Of a stretch of 10,124 bases of DNA, positions 1-6,531 are shown in pieces. Each line of letters starts with the position of its first letter. Within the stretch, counting starts at the first letter, position 1. Position numbers and translations under genes: made by a program. The notes under the pieces were generated by a model. That model was given only the letters and a program-made list of their open reading frames with translations. It searched no databases and had not been told where the DNA came from. Origin of the DNA: Clostridiales bacterium UBA4644 (GTDB lineage: Bacteria; Bacillota; Clostridia; Oscillospirales; Butyricicoccaceae); assembly GCA_002405755.1 (NCBI GenBank), contig DHMK01000070.1:44851-54974 (forward strand), given 5' to 3'.

Positions 1-27
1 TTCCGCAGACTTTTTCGACAAACTGGG

Positions 28-60
28 AAAGAGACGCACAGGGCGTCTCTTTTTCTTTTA
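28..60 (+). terminator. Intrinsic terminator for a gene to the left, possibly also serving rnpB
   Basis: A 10-bp perfect stem (28-37 paired with 43-52) with a 5-nt loop is followed on the plus strand by a T-rich run to about 60. This is a standard Rho-independent terminator for a plus-strand transcript that begins left of the window. Read on the minus strand the same hairpin lies just past the 3' end of rnpB, but there the downstream sequence is only a short T run followed by CCC, so termination of rnpB here would be weaker. Bases 1-27 may be the tail of that unseen gene; no product can be assigned. Confidence 0.75.
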
Positions 61-61
61 T

Positions 62-402
62 TGTGCAGCGGCCCTATAAGCCGGGTTCTGTGGTCGGCAG
101 CCATCTATCTTGGGCGGACATTGCTGTCCGTCTCTTTGCCACCCGTCTGGAGATTGGCCGAGCAAGCCGTAGCCCCCAAGTCGGTGTTGCTTCGGATAGA
201 GTTTACAGGATGCCCCGGTCACCCGGGACACCGGTGGGCTCTTACCCCACCTTTCCACCTTTTCCCCGCCGGAGGCGGGGTAGTTTATTTCTGTTGCACT
301 TGTCCGGCGGTCGCCCGCGGCCGATGTTATCGGTTATCCTGCTCTGTGAAGCCCGGACTTTCCTCACGGAGTCGCCCCCGCGCGGCTGCCCGGGCCGCTG
401 CT
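62..402 (-). ncRNA. rnpB: RNase P RNA (catalytic subunit), class A-like
   Basis: This is the RNA component of the ribonuclease that removes 5' leaders from pre-tRNAs. On the minus strand the universal hallmarks are present in order: GAGGAAAGTCCGGGCTTC near the 5' end (about 347-364), ACAGAAATAAAC (about 284-295), GGTAAGAGCCCACCG (about 232-246), GTAAAC then GAAGCAA in the P15 region (about 187-206), and ACAGAACCCGGCTTATA at the 3' end (about 75-91). The terminal helix P1 closes exactly: 392-401 pairs over 10 bp with 64-73. Length is about 340 nt, usual for the family. The 5' end is set by the promoter at 408-436 and by P1; the exact 3' end is inferred. The architecture fits the ancestral class A better than the Bacillus class B. 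An oddity is that the L15 motif that normally reads GGU reads UGU here. Confidence 0.96.
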
Positions 403-407
403 GTTTC

Positions 408-436
408 ATTATATCGGCGGCGGAGAGAAATGTCAA
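408..436 (-). promoter_or_regulatory. Consensus sigma-A promoter of rnpB
   Basis: On the minus strand a perfect TTGACA (431-436) and a perfect TATAAT (408-413) are separated by exactly 17 bp. Transcription should start about 6-7 nt further on, at 401-402, which is where helix P1 of the RNase P RNA begins. A full-consensus promoter suits a stable RNA needed at constant high level. Confidence 0.93.
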
Positions 437-593
437 CGCCGCCTTTGTGCAAAAGCCGTTTCTGAACCGGATTTTTAAGGAAGAATTCAGGAAAAAGGGA
501 TAGCGTTTTCTTTTTCCTCATGCTATAATAAGCTTGAATCCATAGCAAGTCAAAATTGAAGCTCAAAATAAAAAATTAGGGAGGTTTTCAAGC
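414..593. other. Intergenic region between divergent rnpB and SLH-protein genes
   Basis: No credible gene was seen here. The left part holds the upstream elements of the rnpB promoter. The right part holds the promoter, leader and ribosome binding site of the plus-strand SLH-protein gene. A 7-nt complementary pair (GCTTGAA at 532-538 and TTCAAGC at 587-593) would bring the start of the SLH mRNA next to its start codon. It is short and may be chance. Confidence 0.6.
521..529 (+). promoter_or_regulatory. Extended -10 promoter for the SLH-protein gene
   Basis: TATAAT at 524-529 is preceded by TGC, giving an extended -10 element (TGnTATAAT). At the right distance upstream (about 501-506) there is no good TTGACA match, so the extended -10 probably carries the activity. 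Transcription would begin near 536, leaving a 5' leader of about 58 nt. Confidence 0.7.
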
Positions 594-3500
594 ATGAAAT
601 TGTTTGGAAAGAAAACACTGGCACTGCTTCTGGCGCTGACCATGATGCTGTCCCTGTGCTCGTTCACCGCGTTTGCGGAGAATGAAACCCCGGGCAGCTC
701 CGAAAGCGGCCAAGGCAGCGAATCCGGCGGCACCGGCGGCGGCACGACCCCTGCAGAGAGAACGCTGACGAAGGTTGAACTGAAAAGCGGCGAGACCGCG
801 CCTGTCGTTGGCTTTGGCACGACGGAAGCGGAAGTGAAAGCTGCGCTGGCCGCGCTGAAGTTCACTTATACTTATTCCAGCGGCGACCCCGAAGAAAATA
901 CCATCAGCAGCTGGAGCTGCAGCACCACTTACGATGGCACCAAACCCGCTGAATATACCTTTACCGGCGATGTGGGTCTGAGCAACAACCCCACTGTCGA
1001 AGTGACTGTGGAAGCCGTTAAGAGCGTTGAACTGGCCGCGCCCTCCTCCGTGGAAAACGATCCGGCTCTGAATCGTGACTCCGCAGTTGACAAGCTGCCC
1101 AAAAACTTTACCGCACGCTTTGAACACGCAGCTGCAAAGACGCTGACCGTGACCGATTATTACACCTGGAGCCTGACTGACCCCGCTTCTTATGGCTCCA
1201 ACGCTCTGGTTCCCGGCGAATACACCTACACCGCAACTTCAAAGAACACTGATTCTAGCTCCGACCTTACGGCTCAGACCGTGAAGCTCAAGGTCACTTC
1301 CAAGACCGTCAGCAATACTTCCGCGAAGCTCTTCTGTGATGAAGACGGCCTGCTGGACGATGTGAGCACGAATGTGGGCAAGGTGGATCTGAGAAGCCTG
1401 ATTCTCGACAAGCTCCCGGCAAAGGATGCTTCCGGCAATGCCCTAACTTACAACAAGATCTCCTTCAACAACTACAGTATGAGCGTCGGCTCCATGGACG
1501 GCGAGACCTGGCGCGTGGACCGCTGGCGCGACAGCGATGACGACAAAGTGACCTTCTCCGTGCAGTATTCCGTGACCTGCTCCAGCACCGGCTATGCTGG
1601 TCTGACTTATACCGGCACCGTGAGCCTGACCGCCGTCCGCTTCACCGGCTATATCGGTGCAAAGGTCACCAACACCTCCGGCACCGACGAGTTCTTCAGG
1701 AACGATGTGGTCGATGAGATCGAGCGCTATCTGAACGATCTGCGCCTGAGCAGCAGCAGCTATTATATTGTCTTTGACGATATCGGCAGCGATGGCGGCA
1801 CCCTCTACCTGTCCTCCGACAAGGACGATGTGGCCGAAGAGGACGAGGTCTACAGCCGCTCTGACCTGCGGGATATGTACTACGAGTCCAACTACGACGG
1901 CGAAACCTTTGCGCTGGACTATTCCGTCTACGACGATGAGGACGCCGATCGATATGATCGGATCTTCAGCGGCTCTATCGAGATCGAGAATCCTCAGATC
2001 CTGAATCTGAAGGTCTCCATCACCAAGGACGATGTTTACAACTTCAGCTCTCAGGAGCTGCAGGACGCCCTGTCCGAGCTGGACTCCGACTGGACGCTGG
2101 ACCATATCAAGCTGAACCGCATCTCCGCCAACAGCGGCAAGCTCTGCTACGATTACGACGACAGCAAGACCCTCTCCAAGAACGAGCAAGCCAAGCAAGT
2201 CGACTACTATGTGGATCCCTCCAGCCGGCAGAAGTCCATCGACCTGATCACCTACGTTCCCAAGGAGAAGAGCTCCAGCCGCAGCTATACCGCGGAGTTC
2301 GGCTTTGAGGCGCACTACACCTACACTGACAAGCGCGGCAAGGAGAGGAAAGGCGAGGTAGACGGCATGATCGTCATCACCGTTCAGGAGCCTGCCGACA
2401 TCACCATCTCCGCTTCTGCCAACGGCTATGCCACGCTGGACGCCAGCCTGTTTGAGGATTACTGCGAGGATCACGTCCGTTCCTCTCATAAGAACTACGA
2501 GATCTGCTATGTGGAGTTTGACGGCGCGCCCAACAGCACCGCTTACGGCTATCTCTATGAGAATTACAAGAGCGGCATCTACAACGGCGCCAAGATCAAG
2601 TCTCCCAACGGCAAGAAGTTTGCCCTGACGGATATCAGCGCCAAGGATAAGAACGCTTACGATCTGGAAAGCGTCTCCTACGTTCCCGGCACCCGCAACT
2701 GCACCGGCGGCACCTTCACCGTCTACGGCGTCAGGCCCGGCACCACCATCAAGTCCAGCACCAACTTCACCAAGCTCTGCGAGGGCACCATCGACTTCGT
2801 CATCGACGGCGGCTCCGTCTCCGGCAACACCAAGAAGGTGGACCTGCAGGCTTCCCAGACCTACAGCAGCTTCTACTACGACCTGATCAACGGCAACGTT
2901 GCCTCCGTTCAGTTCGTCAGCGTTACCGGCGGCAAGCTGGTCTACCGCGACGTTTCCAGCCAGACCCCCATCACTCCCGGCACGGACATCTATTATCTGA
3001 GCAGCACCGGCTATCTGGCCGGCCGCAAGATGCTGAGCAACGTGGTCTTCCTCCCCGGCTATGGCCAGACCTCTGCCACCATCACGCTGAAGGCCTTTGA
3101 CGCCAAGGGCAAGAGCGCCAACGCGCAGTATATCTTCACCATCAAGCCCGTGACCTCCAGCAGCTTCTCCGATATGTCCGGCTACAGCAGCTACGCCGGC
3201 TCCGTCGGCCTGATGACCAACCTGGGCATCATCAACGGCGTGGGCAACAACAAGTTCAATCCCACCGGCACCGTCACCCGCGGCGAATGGATCACCATGC
3301 TGTATCGCGCGGCCGGTTCTCCCGCCGTCTACAGCAGCGCCAAGTTCACCGATGTTCCCAGCTGGTGCAAGGACGCCGTCCAGTGGGCCGTTCAGAACGG
3401 CATCACCGACGGTATCGGCAACAACAAGTTTGGCCCTGACATGACGCTGGACCGGATGCAGATCGTCACCTTCATGTATCGCTTTGCCAAGCTGCAGGGC

Positions 3501-3692
3501 ATGAAGGTTTCCTCCACCCTGTATCTGAGCGCCTACACCGACGGCAATACCGTGGATACCTGGGCGCAGCCCGCCATGAAGTGGGCGCTGCAGAATGGCT
3601 ATCTGGATCCCATCGGCGGCAAGATCCAGCCCAAGGGCACCATGACCCGCGTTATGGTGGCTGACTGCCTGGCCCGTCTGCTGACCAAATAA
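594..3692 (+). CDS. Exported, cell-wall-anchored protein with three C-terminal SLH domains
   Basis: This 1032-residue protein is predicted to be exported and held on the cell surface. It opens with a signal peptide: basic MKLFGKK, a hydrophobic core, and a likely cleavage after the AFA ending at residue 28. A Ser/Gly/Glu-rich linker follows (about 29-55), then beta-rich Ig-like segments (about 56-239), then five diverged copies of one unnamed module (about 240-855). The C-terminus has three SLH repeats: about 858-910 (FSDMSGYSS to VTRGEW), 917-972 (KFTDVPSW to TLDRMQ) and 978-1031 (ends TRVMVADCLARLLTK). SLH domains bind pyruvylated secondary wall polymers. Only the first copy keeps a TRAE-like motif (TRGE); the others read LDRM and TRVM. 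No enzymatic motif was recognised, so the role beyond being a surface or S-layer-type protein is unknown. AGGGAGG at 578-584, 9 nt before the ATG, supports the start. Glutamate codon choice changes sharply near 1500. Confidence 0.93.
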   Translation: MKLFGKKTLALLLALTMMLSLCSFTAFAENETPGSSESGQGSESGGTGGGTTPAERTLTKVELKSGETAPVVGFGTTEAEVKAALAALKFTYTYSSGDPEENTISSWSCSTTYDGTKPAEYTFTGDVGLSNNPTVEVTVEAVKSVELAAPSSVENDPALNRDSAVDKLPKNFTARFEHAAAKTLTVTDYYTWSLTDPASYGSNALVPGEYTYTATSKNTDSSSDLTAQTVKLKVTSKTVSNTSAKLFCDEDGLLDDVSTNVGKVDLRSLILDKLPAKDASGNALTYNKISFNNYSMSVGSMDGETWRVDRWRDSDDDKVTFSVQYSVTCSSTGYAGLTYTGTVSLTAVRFTGYIGAKVTNTSGTDEFFRNDVVDEIERYLNDLRLSSSSYYIVFDDIGSDGGTLYLSSDKDDVAEEDEVYSRSDLRDMYYESNYDGETFALDYSVYDDEDADRYDRIFSGSIEIENPQILNLKVSITKDDVYNFSSQELQDALSELDSDWTLDHIKLNRISANSGKLCYDYDDSKTLSKNEQAKQVDYYVDPSSRQKSIDLITYVPKEKSSSRSYTAEFGFEAHYTYTDKRGKERKGEVDGMIVITVQEPADITISASANGYATLDASLFEDYCEDHVRSSHKNYEICYVEFDGAPNSTAYGYLYENYKSGIYNGAKIKSPNGKKFALTDISAKDKNAYDLESVSYVPGTRNCTGGTFTVYGVRPGTTIKSSTNFTKLCEGTIDFVIDGGSVSGNTKKVDLQASQTYSSFYYDLINGNVASVQFVSVTGGKLVYRDVSSQTPITPGTDIYYLSSTGYLAGRKMLSNVVFLPGYGQTSATITLKAFDAKGKSANAQYIFTIKPVTSSSFSDMSGYSSYAGSVGLMTNLGIINGVGNNKFNPTGTVTRGEWITMLYRAAGSPAVYSSAKFTDVPSWCKDAVQWAVQNGITDGIGNNKFGPDMTLDRMQIVTFMYRFAKLQGMKVSSTLYLSAYTDGNTVDTWAQPAMKWALQNGYLDPIGGKIQPKGTMTRVMVADCLARLLTK
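1311..3161 (+). repeat. About five diverged copies of an unnamed 110-140-residue beta-rich module in the SLH protein
   Basis: Aligned by eye, the middle of the SLH protein divides into five units at residues of about 240-351, 352-468, 469-601, 602-740 and 741-855. Shared marks include an early I/V-x-F/L strand followed by a glycine turn and a second strand (ISFNNY, IVFDDIGSDGGTLYL, IKLNRISANSGKLCY, VEFDGAPNS, VQFVSVTGGKLVY). The later units have a Y/F-V/L-P element (YVPKEK, YVPGTR, FLPGYG). Each unit ends with alternating strands and, in most, a G-x-I turn (YTGTVSLTAV, FSGSIEIEN, VDGMIVITV, CEGTIDFVI). Identity is low, so these are old protein-level repeats, not DNA repeats. They are probably stalk-like extracellular domains. 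I cannot name the family. Confidence 0.55.
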
Positions 3693-3699
3693 CAACACA

Positions 3700-3754
3700 G
3701 CGCGTTTGCGCAATTTTTCTCCTTTTCCGTGCCGGGCCTTCGGGCCCGGCGCGG
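3700..3754 (+). terminator. Hairpins following the SLH-protein gene, probable terminator
   Basis: Two elements lie just after the stop codon. A weak one pairs GCGC at 3700-3703 with 3708-3711 and is followed by TTTTT at 3714-3718. A strong one is a 12-bp stem (3727-3738 with 3743-3754, one G-T pair) capped by a stable TTCG tetraloop. The strong hairpin lacks a good T run behind it, so it may act mainly as a 3'-end stabiliser, with termination shared between the two. The position between two separate plus-strand units supports a terminator role. Confidence 0.55.
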
Positions 3755-3767
3755 TCCTTATCACCGT

Positions 3768-3793
3768 TTGACAATGGCAAGCGATGGTAAGAT
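3768..3793 (+). promoter_or_regulatory. Possible promoter of the acyltransferase operon
   Basis: A perfect TTGACA lies at 3768-3773, and TGGTAAGAT, an extended -10 with one mismatch to TATAAT, ends at 3793. The spacer is only 14 bp, shorter than the usual 16-18, so the pair may not act together; the extended -10 could work with a poorer, shifted -35. Transcription would start near 3800, after the ATG at 3784, which argues that translation begins at 3823. Confidence 0.45.
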
Positions 3794-3808
3794 CAAATCA
3801 GAACGAAC

Positions 3809-3812
3809 AGGA
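3809..3812 (+). promoter_or_regulatory. Ribosome binding site deciding the MBOAT start
   Basis: AGGA sits 10 nt before the ATG at 3823. The alternative in-frame ATG at 3784 has no comparable site and lies inside the putative promoter. Starting at 3823 also gives the N-terminus MVFSSFHFLFFFLP, which is typical of AlgI/DltB-type MBOAT proteins. Confidence 0.65.
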
Positions 3813-3822
3813 CGCTGCTTTT

Positions 3823-5232
3823 ATGGTTTTTTCCAGCTTTCATTTTCTGTTTTTCTTTCTCCCCGCCCTGCTGCTCTGCTATTTTCTGATCCCTCAAAAG
3901 CTGCGGGCCGGAAGAAATCTCCTTCTGCTGGCCTTCAGCCTGTTTTTTTATGCCTACGGAGGCCTGCGGTTTTTGCCGCTGATGCTGGTCTCCATCGGCA
4001 TCAACTATCTTTTCGGTCTGCTTTGCGCCCCGGGACGGCGGGGACGCAGGCTTTTTCTCTGGTTGGGGACGGCCTGCGACCTGGCGCTGCTGGGCTGGTT
4101 CAAATATGCCGGCTTTGCCGCCCGAAACCTGCAGCTGCTGGGGGCTGAGCTGACCATTCCCGAGGTGGTCCTGCCCATCGGCATCTCCTTCTTCACCTTT
4201 CAGGGGATGAGCTATGTGTTTGATGTTTACCGCGGAGAGGCAGCCCCGGAGAAAAATCCCCTTTGGGTGGCCCTTTATGTCTCCCTCTTTCCCCAGCTGG
4301 TGGCGGGGCCTATCGTCCGCTACACCACCGTGGCCGGCGAGCTCCGCGCACGGCGGGAGACGCTGGATGCGTTTACCCAGGGCGCGGTGCGCTTTCTTTT
4401 CGGCCTGAGCAAAAAGCTCCTTCTGGCCAACGGCGTGGGCGAGCTGGCCGATGCCGTCTACAGCAGCGATCCGACAGGACTGACGGTGTCGCTGGCGTGG
4501 CTGGGCTCCGTGGCCTACACGCTGCAGATCTACTTTGACTTTTCCGCCTACAGCGATATGGCCATCGGTCTGGGGCGTATTTTCGGGTTTCATTTTCTGG
4601 AAAACTTTGATTATCCCTATATTTCCCGCTCTATCACCGAGTTTTGGCGGCGATGGCACATTTCCCTCTCCACCTGGTTCCGGGATTATGTCTATATCCC
4701 CCTGGGCGGCAACCGCCGGGGCCCCTGGCGTCAGCTGCTGAACCTTTTGATCGTCTGGAGCCTGACGGGTCTCTGGCACGGCGCGGAATGGACCTTTGTC
4801 CTCTGGGGCCTTTATTACTTCCTGCTGCTGGCAGGAGAACGCTTCCTCTGGGGAAAGGCCGTGGCCCGGCTGGGGCCGCTGCGGCATCTTTACGCGCTGT
4901 TTTTCGTCAACGCAGGCTGGGTGCTCTTCCGGGCGGAAAGCATCTCCAAGGCGGGCAGCGTGCTTCGGGCCATGCTGGGCGGCGCGCCCCTTTCCGACGG
5001 ACGCACCACCTATTACCTGCTGGAATACGGCTGGGTGCTGGCGCTGGCCGTGCTGGCGGCGCTGCCCTGGAAGCGCTGGCTGGAGCGCTGGCTGCAGGCC
5101 CGGCAGCAAAGGCCTCTGCCCCGGATCCTTTTGATCTGGTGGCCCAGGCTGGCGGCGCTGGGGCTTTTGGTCCTGAGCTATATGCAGCTTTTGACCTCCA
5201 CCTTCAATCCATTCATCTATTTCCGCTTCTGA
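3823..5232 (+). CDS. MBOAT family membrane O-acyltransferase (AlgI/DltB-like)
   Basis: This 469-residue multi-pass membrane protein belongs to the membrane-bound O-acyltransferase family. Relatives such as AlgI and DltB pass acyl groups across the membrane to a partner that modifies an extracellular polymer. Visible marks are the MVFSSFHFLFFFLP start, FFTFQGMSYVFDVYRG, FPQLVAGPIVRY, YFDFSAYSDMAIGLGRIFGF, and the diagnostic block FWRRWHISLSTWFRDY followed by YIPLGGNRRG. The two conserved histidines are H279 (RRWHIS) and H319 (LWHGAEW), the second being the usual catalytic residue. Length is normal for the family. An in-frame ATG at 3784 would add 13 polar residues and is less likely. The stop lies 16 nt before the next gene, a DHHW/AlgJ-like protein, so the two form an operon. 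Acetyl is the likely acyl group by family; the acceptor polymer is not shown by the window. Confidence 0.93.
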   Translation: MVFSSFHFLFFFLPALLLCYFLIPQKLRAGRNLLLLAFSLFFYAYGGLRFLPLMLVSIGINYLFGLLCAPGRRGRRLFLWLGTACDLALLGWFKYAGFAARNLQLLGAELTIPEVVLPIGISFFTFQGMSYVFDVYRGEAAPEKNPLWVALYVSLFPQLVAGPIVRYTTVAGELRARRETLDAFTQGAVRFLFGLSKKLLLANGVGELADAVYSSDPTGLTVSLAWLGSVAYTLQIYFDFSAYSDMAIGLGRIFGFHFLENFDYPYISRSITEFWRRWHISLSTWFRDYVYIPLGGNRRGPWRQLLNLLIVWSLTGLWHGAEWTFVLWGLYYFLLLAGERFLWGKAVARLGPLRHLYALFFVNAGWVLFRAESISKAGSVLRAMLGGAPLSDGRTTYYLLEYGWVLALAVLAALPWKRWLERWLQARQQRPLPRILLIWWPRLAALGLLVLSYMQLLTSTFNPFIYFRF

Positions 5233-5248
5233 GAAAGGAGGACGCATC

Positions 5249-6433
5249 ATGAAAAAAACCGCAGATCTGGTCTTTACCGTCCTCTTTCTGCTGTTTTTGG
5301 TGGCCGTGGCCGCCATTACGCTGAAGCAGAGTGACAGCACCTACAGCTATTTTGAAAACCGCAGTCTGGCCAAAGCGCCGGAATATTCCCGGGAAAGCCT
5401 GCTGGACGGAAGTCTTTTTTCCGCCTGGGAGCGCTTTTCCACGGACCGGGCCGCCGGCCGCGGCACCATGATCCGCATCAGCACGCTGCTGCGGATGGAG
5501 CTTCTGAAGCTGCCCCAGGTGAACGAGGTGGTGATCACGGAGGACCGGCTGCTGCATTTTTATCCCTATGGCAGCTGGGACGACGCCGACCCCGTCCTGC
5601 AAAGCGCCGAGACCGCTCAGTCGCTGGCGGAGCTGCAGGCCCATGTGGAGGAAAACGGCGGACGCTTTTACTTCGTGGGGCTCCCCAATCAGCTGAGCTA
5701 TTTCCAGGAGTGTTATCCGGACTATCTGGATCGGGCGGAGGACTATCTCCCTGCGCTGCACCAGGCGTTTTCCGCCGCGCTGGCCCGGGAGGGCGTCCAT
5801 TATATCGATCTGGTCTCTGCCTTTGAGGCGGCGGGCAGGCCGGCGGAGTATTATACCGAGACGGATCATCACTACAGCCTGAAGGGCGCCATGTTTTCCT
5901 ACCGGGCCATTGTGGAACGGCTGCAGGCAGACGGGCTGGCGATCCCGCTGCTGGAGGAGGAGGACTGGGAATACACCACCCTGCCCAATCCCTTCTTAGG
6001 CTCCCGCAACCGCAAGCTCTATGCCCTCTGGGAGACCCACGACCGGCTCACCTATGCCGTCCCCCGGGAAGAGATCCCCTTCACCCGCATGGACAATGGC
6101 CAGGAGGTGGAGCCGACCGTCCTGCGGCTGCCGGAAAACGACACCGCGCCGGTGGAATATCTGGTCTATATGGGCGGCGACAAGGGCGAGACCATTTTGC
6201 GCACAGACCGGCCGGAGCTTCCCAAGGTCCTGATCTTCGGCGATTCCTTTACCAACGCGCTGGAAACCCTGCTCTATCCCTCCTTCGATGAGATGCGCTC
6301 GCTGGACCTGCGGCATTACAACGCCAAGACCCTTTGGGAATATATCGAAGAATATCAGCCGGATATCGTTCTGGACATCCGGGACGACAGCTCCTGGGGC
6401 GACCCCACCAGCCCCAACAGCATTTTCCGATAA
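5249..6433 (+). CDS. DHHW-type, AlgJ/AlgX-like SGNH protein, partner of the MBOAT acyltransferase
   Basis: This 394-residue protein has one N-terminal membrane segment (about residues 7-26), placing the rest outside the cell. It resembles the DHHW family found beside MBOAT genes in Firmicutes, related in fold and role to AlgJ/AlgX/PatB. Those proteins finish transfer of acyl groups onto a polysaccharide, or bind the polymer. Visible active-site parts are the Asp-His-His element at 206-208 (TETDHHYSLKGA; Tyr follows where the family name has Trp) and the SGNH nucleophile motif FGDSFTNA with S333. Together these could supply a Ser-His-Asp triad, though their order is permuted compared with classical GDSL esterases, as in AlgX-type proteins. 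A strong AAAGGAGG (5234-5241) lies 7 nt before the ATG. It is translated from the same message as the MBOAT gene. The acceptor polymer is unknown. Confidence 0.88.
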   Translation: MKKTADLVFTVLFLLFLVAVAAITLKQSDSTYSYFENRSLAKAPEYSRESLLDGSLFSAWERFSTDRAAGRGTMIRISTLLRMELLKLPQVNEVVITEDRLLHFYPYGSWDDADPVLQSAETAQSLAELQAHVEENGGRFYFVGLPNQLSYFQECYPDYLDRAEDYLPALHQAFSAALAREGVHYIDLVSAFEAAGRPAEYYTETDHHYSLKGAMFSYRAIVERLQADGLAIPLLEEEDWEYTTLPNPFLGSRNRKLYALWETHDRLTYAVPREEIPFTRMDNGQEVEPTVLRLPENDTAPVEYLVYMGGDKGETILRTDRPELPKVLIFGDSFTNALETLLYPSFDEMRSLDLRHYNAKTLWEYIEEYQPDIVLDIRDDSSWGDPTSPNSIFR

Positions 6434-6439
6434 GCCCTC

Positions 6440-6474
6440 GGGCGGTCATGGAGCCTTGCCATGGCCGCCCTTTT
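6440..6474 (+). terminator. Intrinsic terminator of the acyltransferase operon
   Basis: A 12-bp stem (6440-6451 with 6459-6470, one wobble pair) with a 7-nt loop is followed by TTTT. It begins 6 nt after the stop codon of the DHHW gene and separates this operon from the ABC transporter promoter. Confidence 0.88.
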
Positions 6475-6496
6475 CAAATTGTTCATAGTTTGATGC

Positions 6497-6525
6497 TTGA
6501 TTCCCGCATTTTATGGTGATACACT
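6497..6525 (+). promoter_or_regulatory. Promoter of the ABC exporter operon
   Basis: TTGATT (6497-6502) and TACACT (6520-6525) are spaced by exactly 17 bp, and the -10 is preceded by TGA, making it an extended -10. Start of transcription should be near 6532, giving an mRNA leader of about 145 nt before the first transporter gene. The -35 and -10 each match four of six consensus bases. Confidence 0.68.
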
Positions 6526-6531
6526 ATTTTA

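Noticed and set aside
1..27. Possible C-terminal codons of a plus-strand gene entering from the left edge
   Set aside because: Too short to choose a frame or product; only the terminator behind it can be supported.
63..503. Plus- and minus-strand open frames across 58-566
   Set aside because: They lie over the RNase P RNA and its promoter, which explain the sequence; none has a ribosome binding site or recognisable product.
1443..3764. A 773-residue open frame on the minus strand, antisense to the SLH gene
   Set aside because: It is composed almost wholly of Gly, Ala, Val, Asp, Ile and Leu, has no recognisable domain or good ribosome binding site, and mirrors the GC-ending codons of the sense gene. 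The plus strand has a signal peptide and SLH domains, so the antisense frame is a by-product.
3784..3822. Upstream in-frame ATG for the MBOAT gene (13 extra residues)
   Set aside because: No ribosome binding site, lies within the likely promoter, and adds a polar stretch before the typical MVFSS start of the family.
3793..5340. A 515-residue minus-strand frame opposite the MBOAT gene
   Set aside because: Low-complexity Gln/Gly/Pro/Arg-rich translation with no domain, fully opposite a well-supported MBOAT gene.
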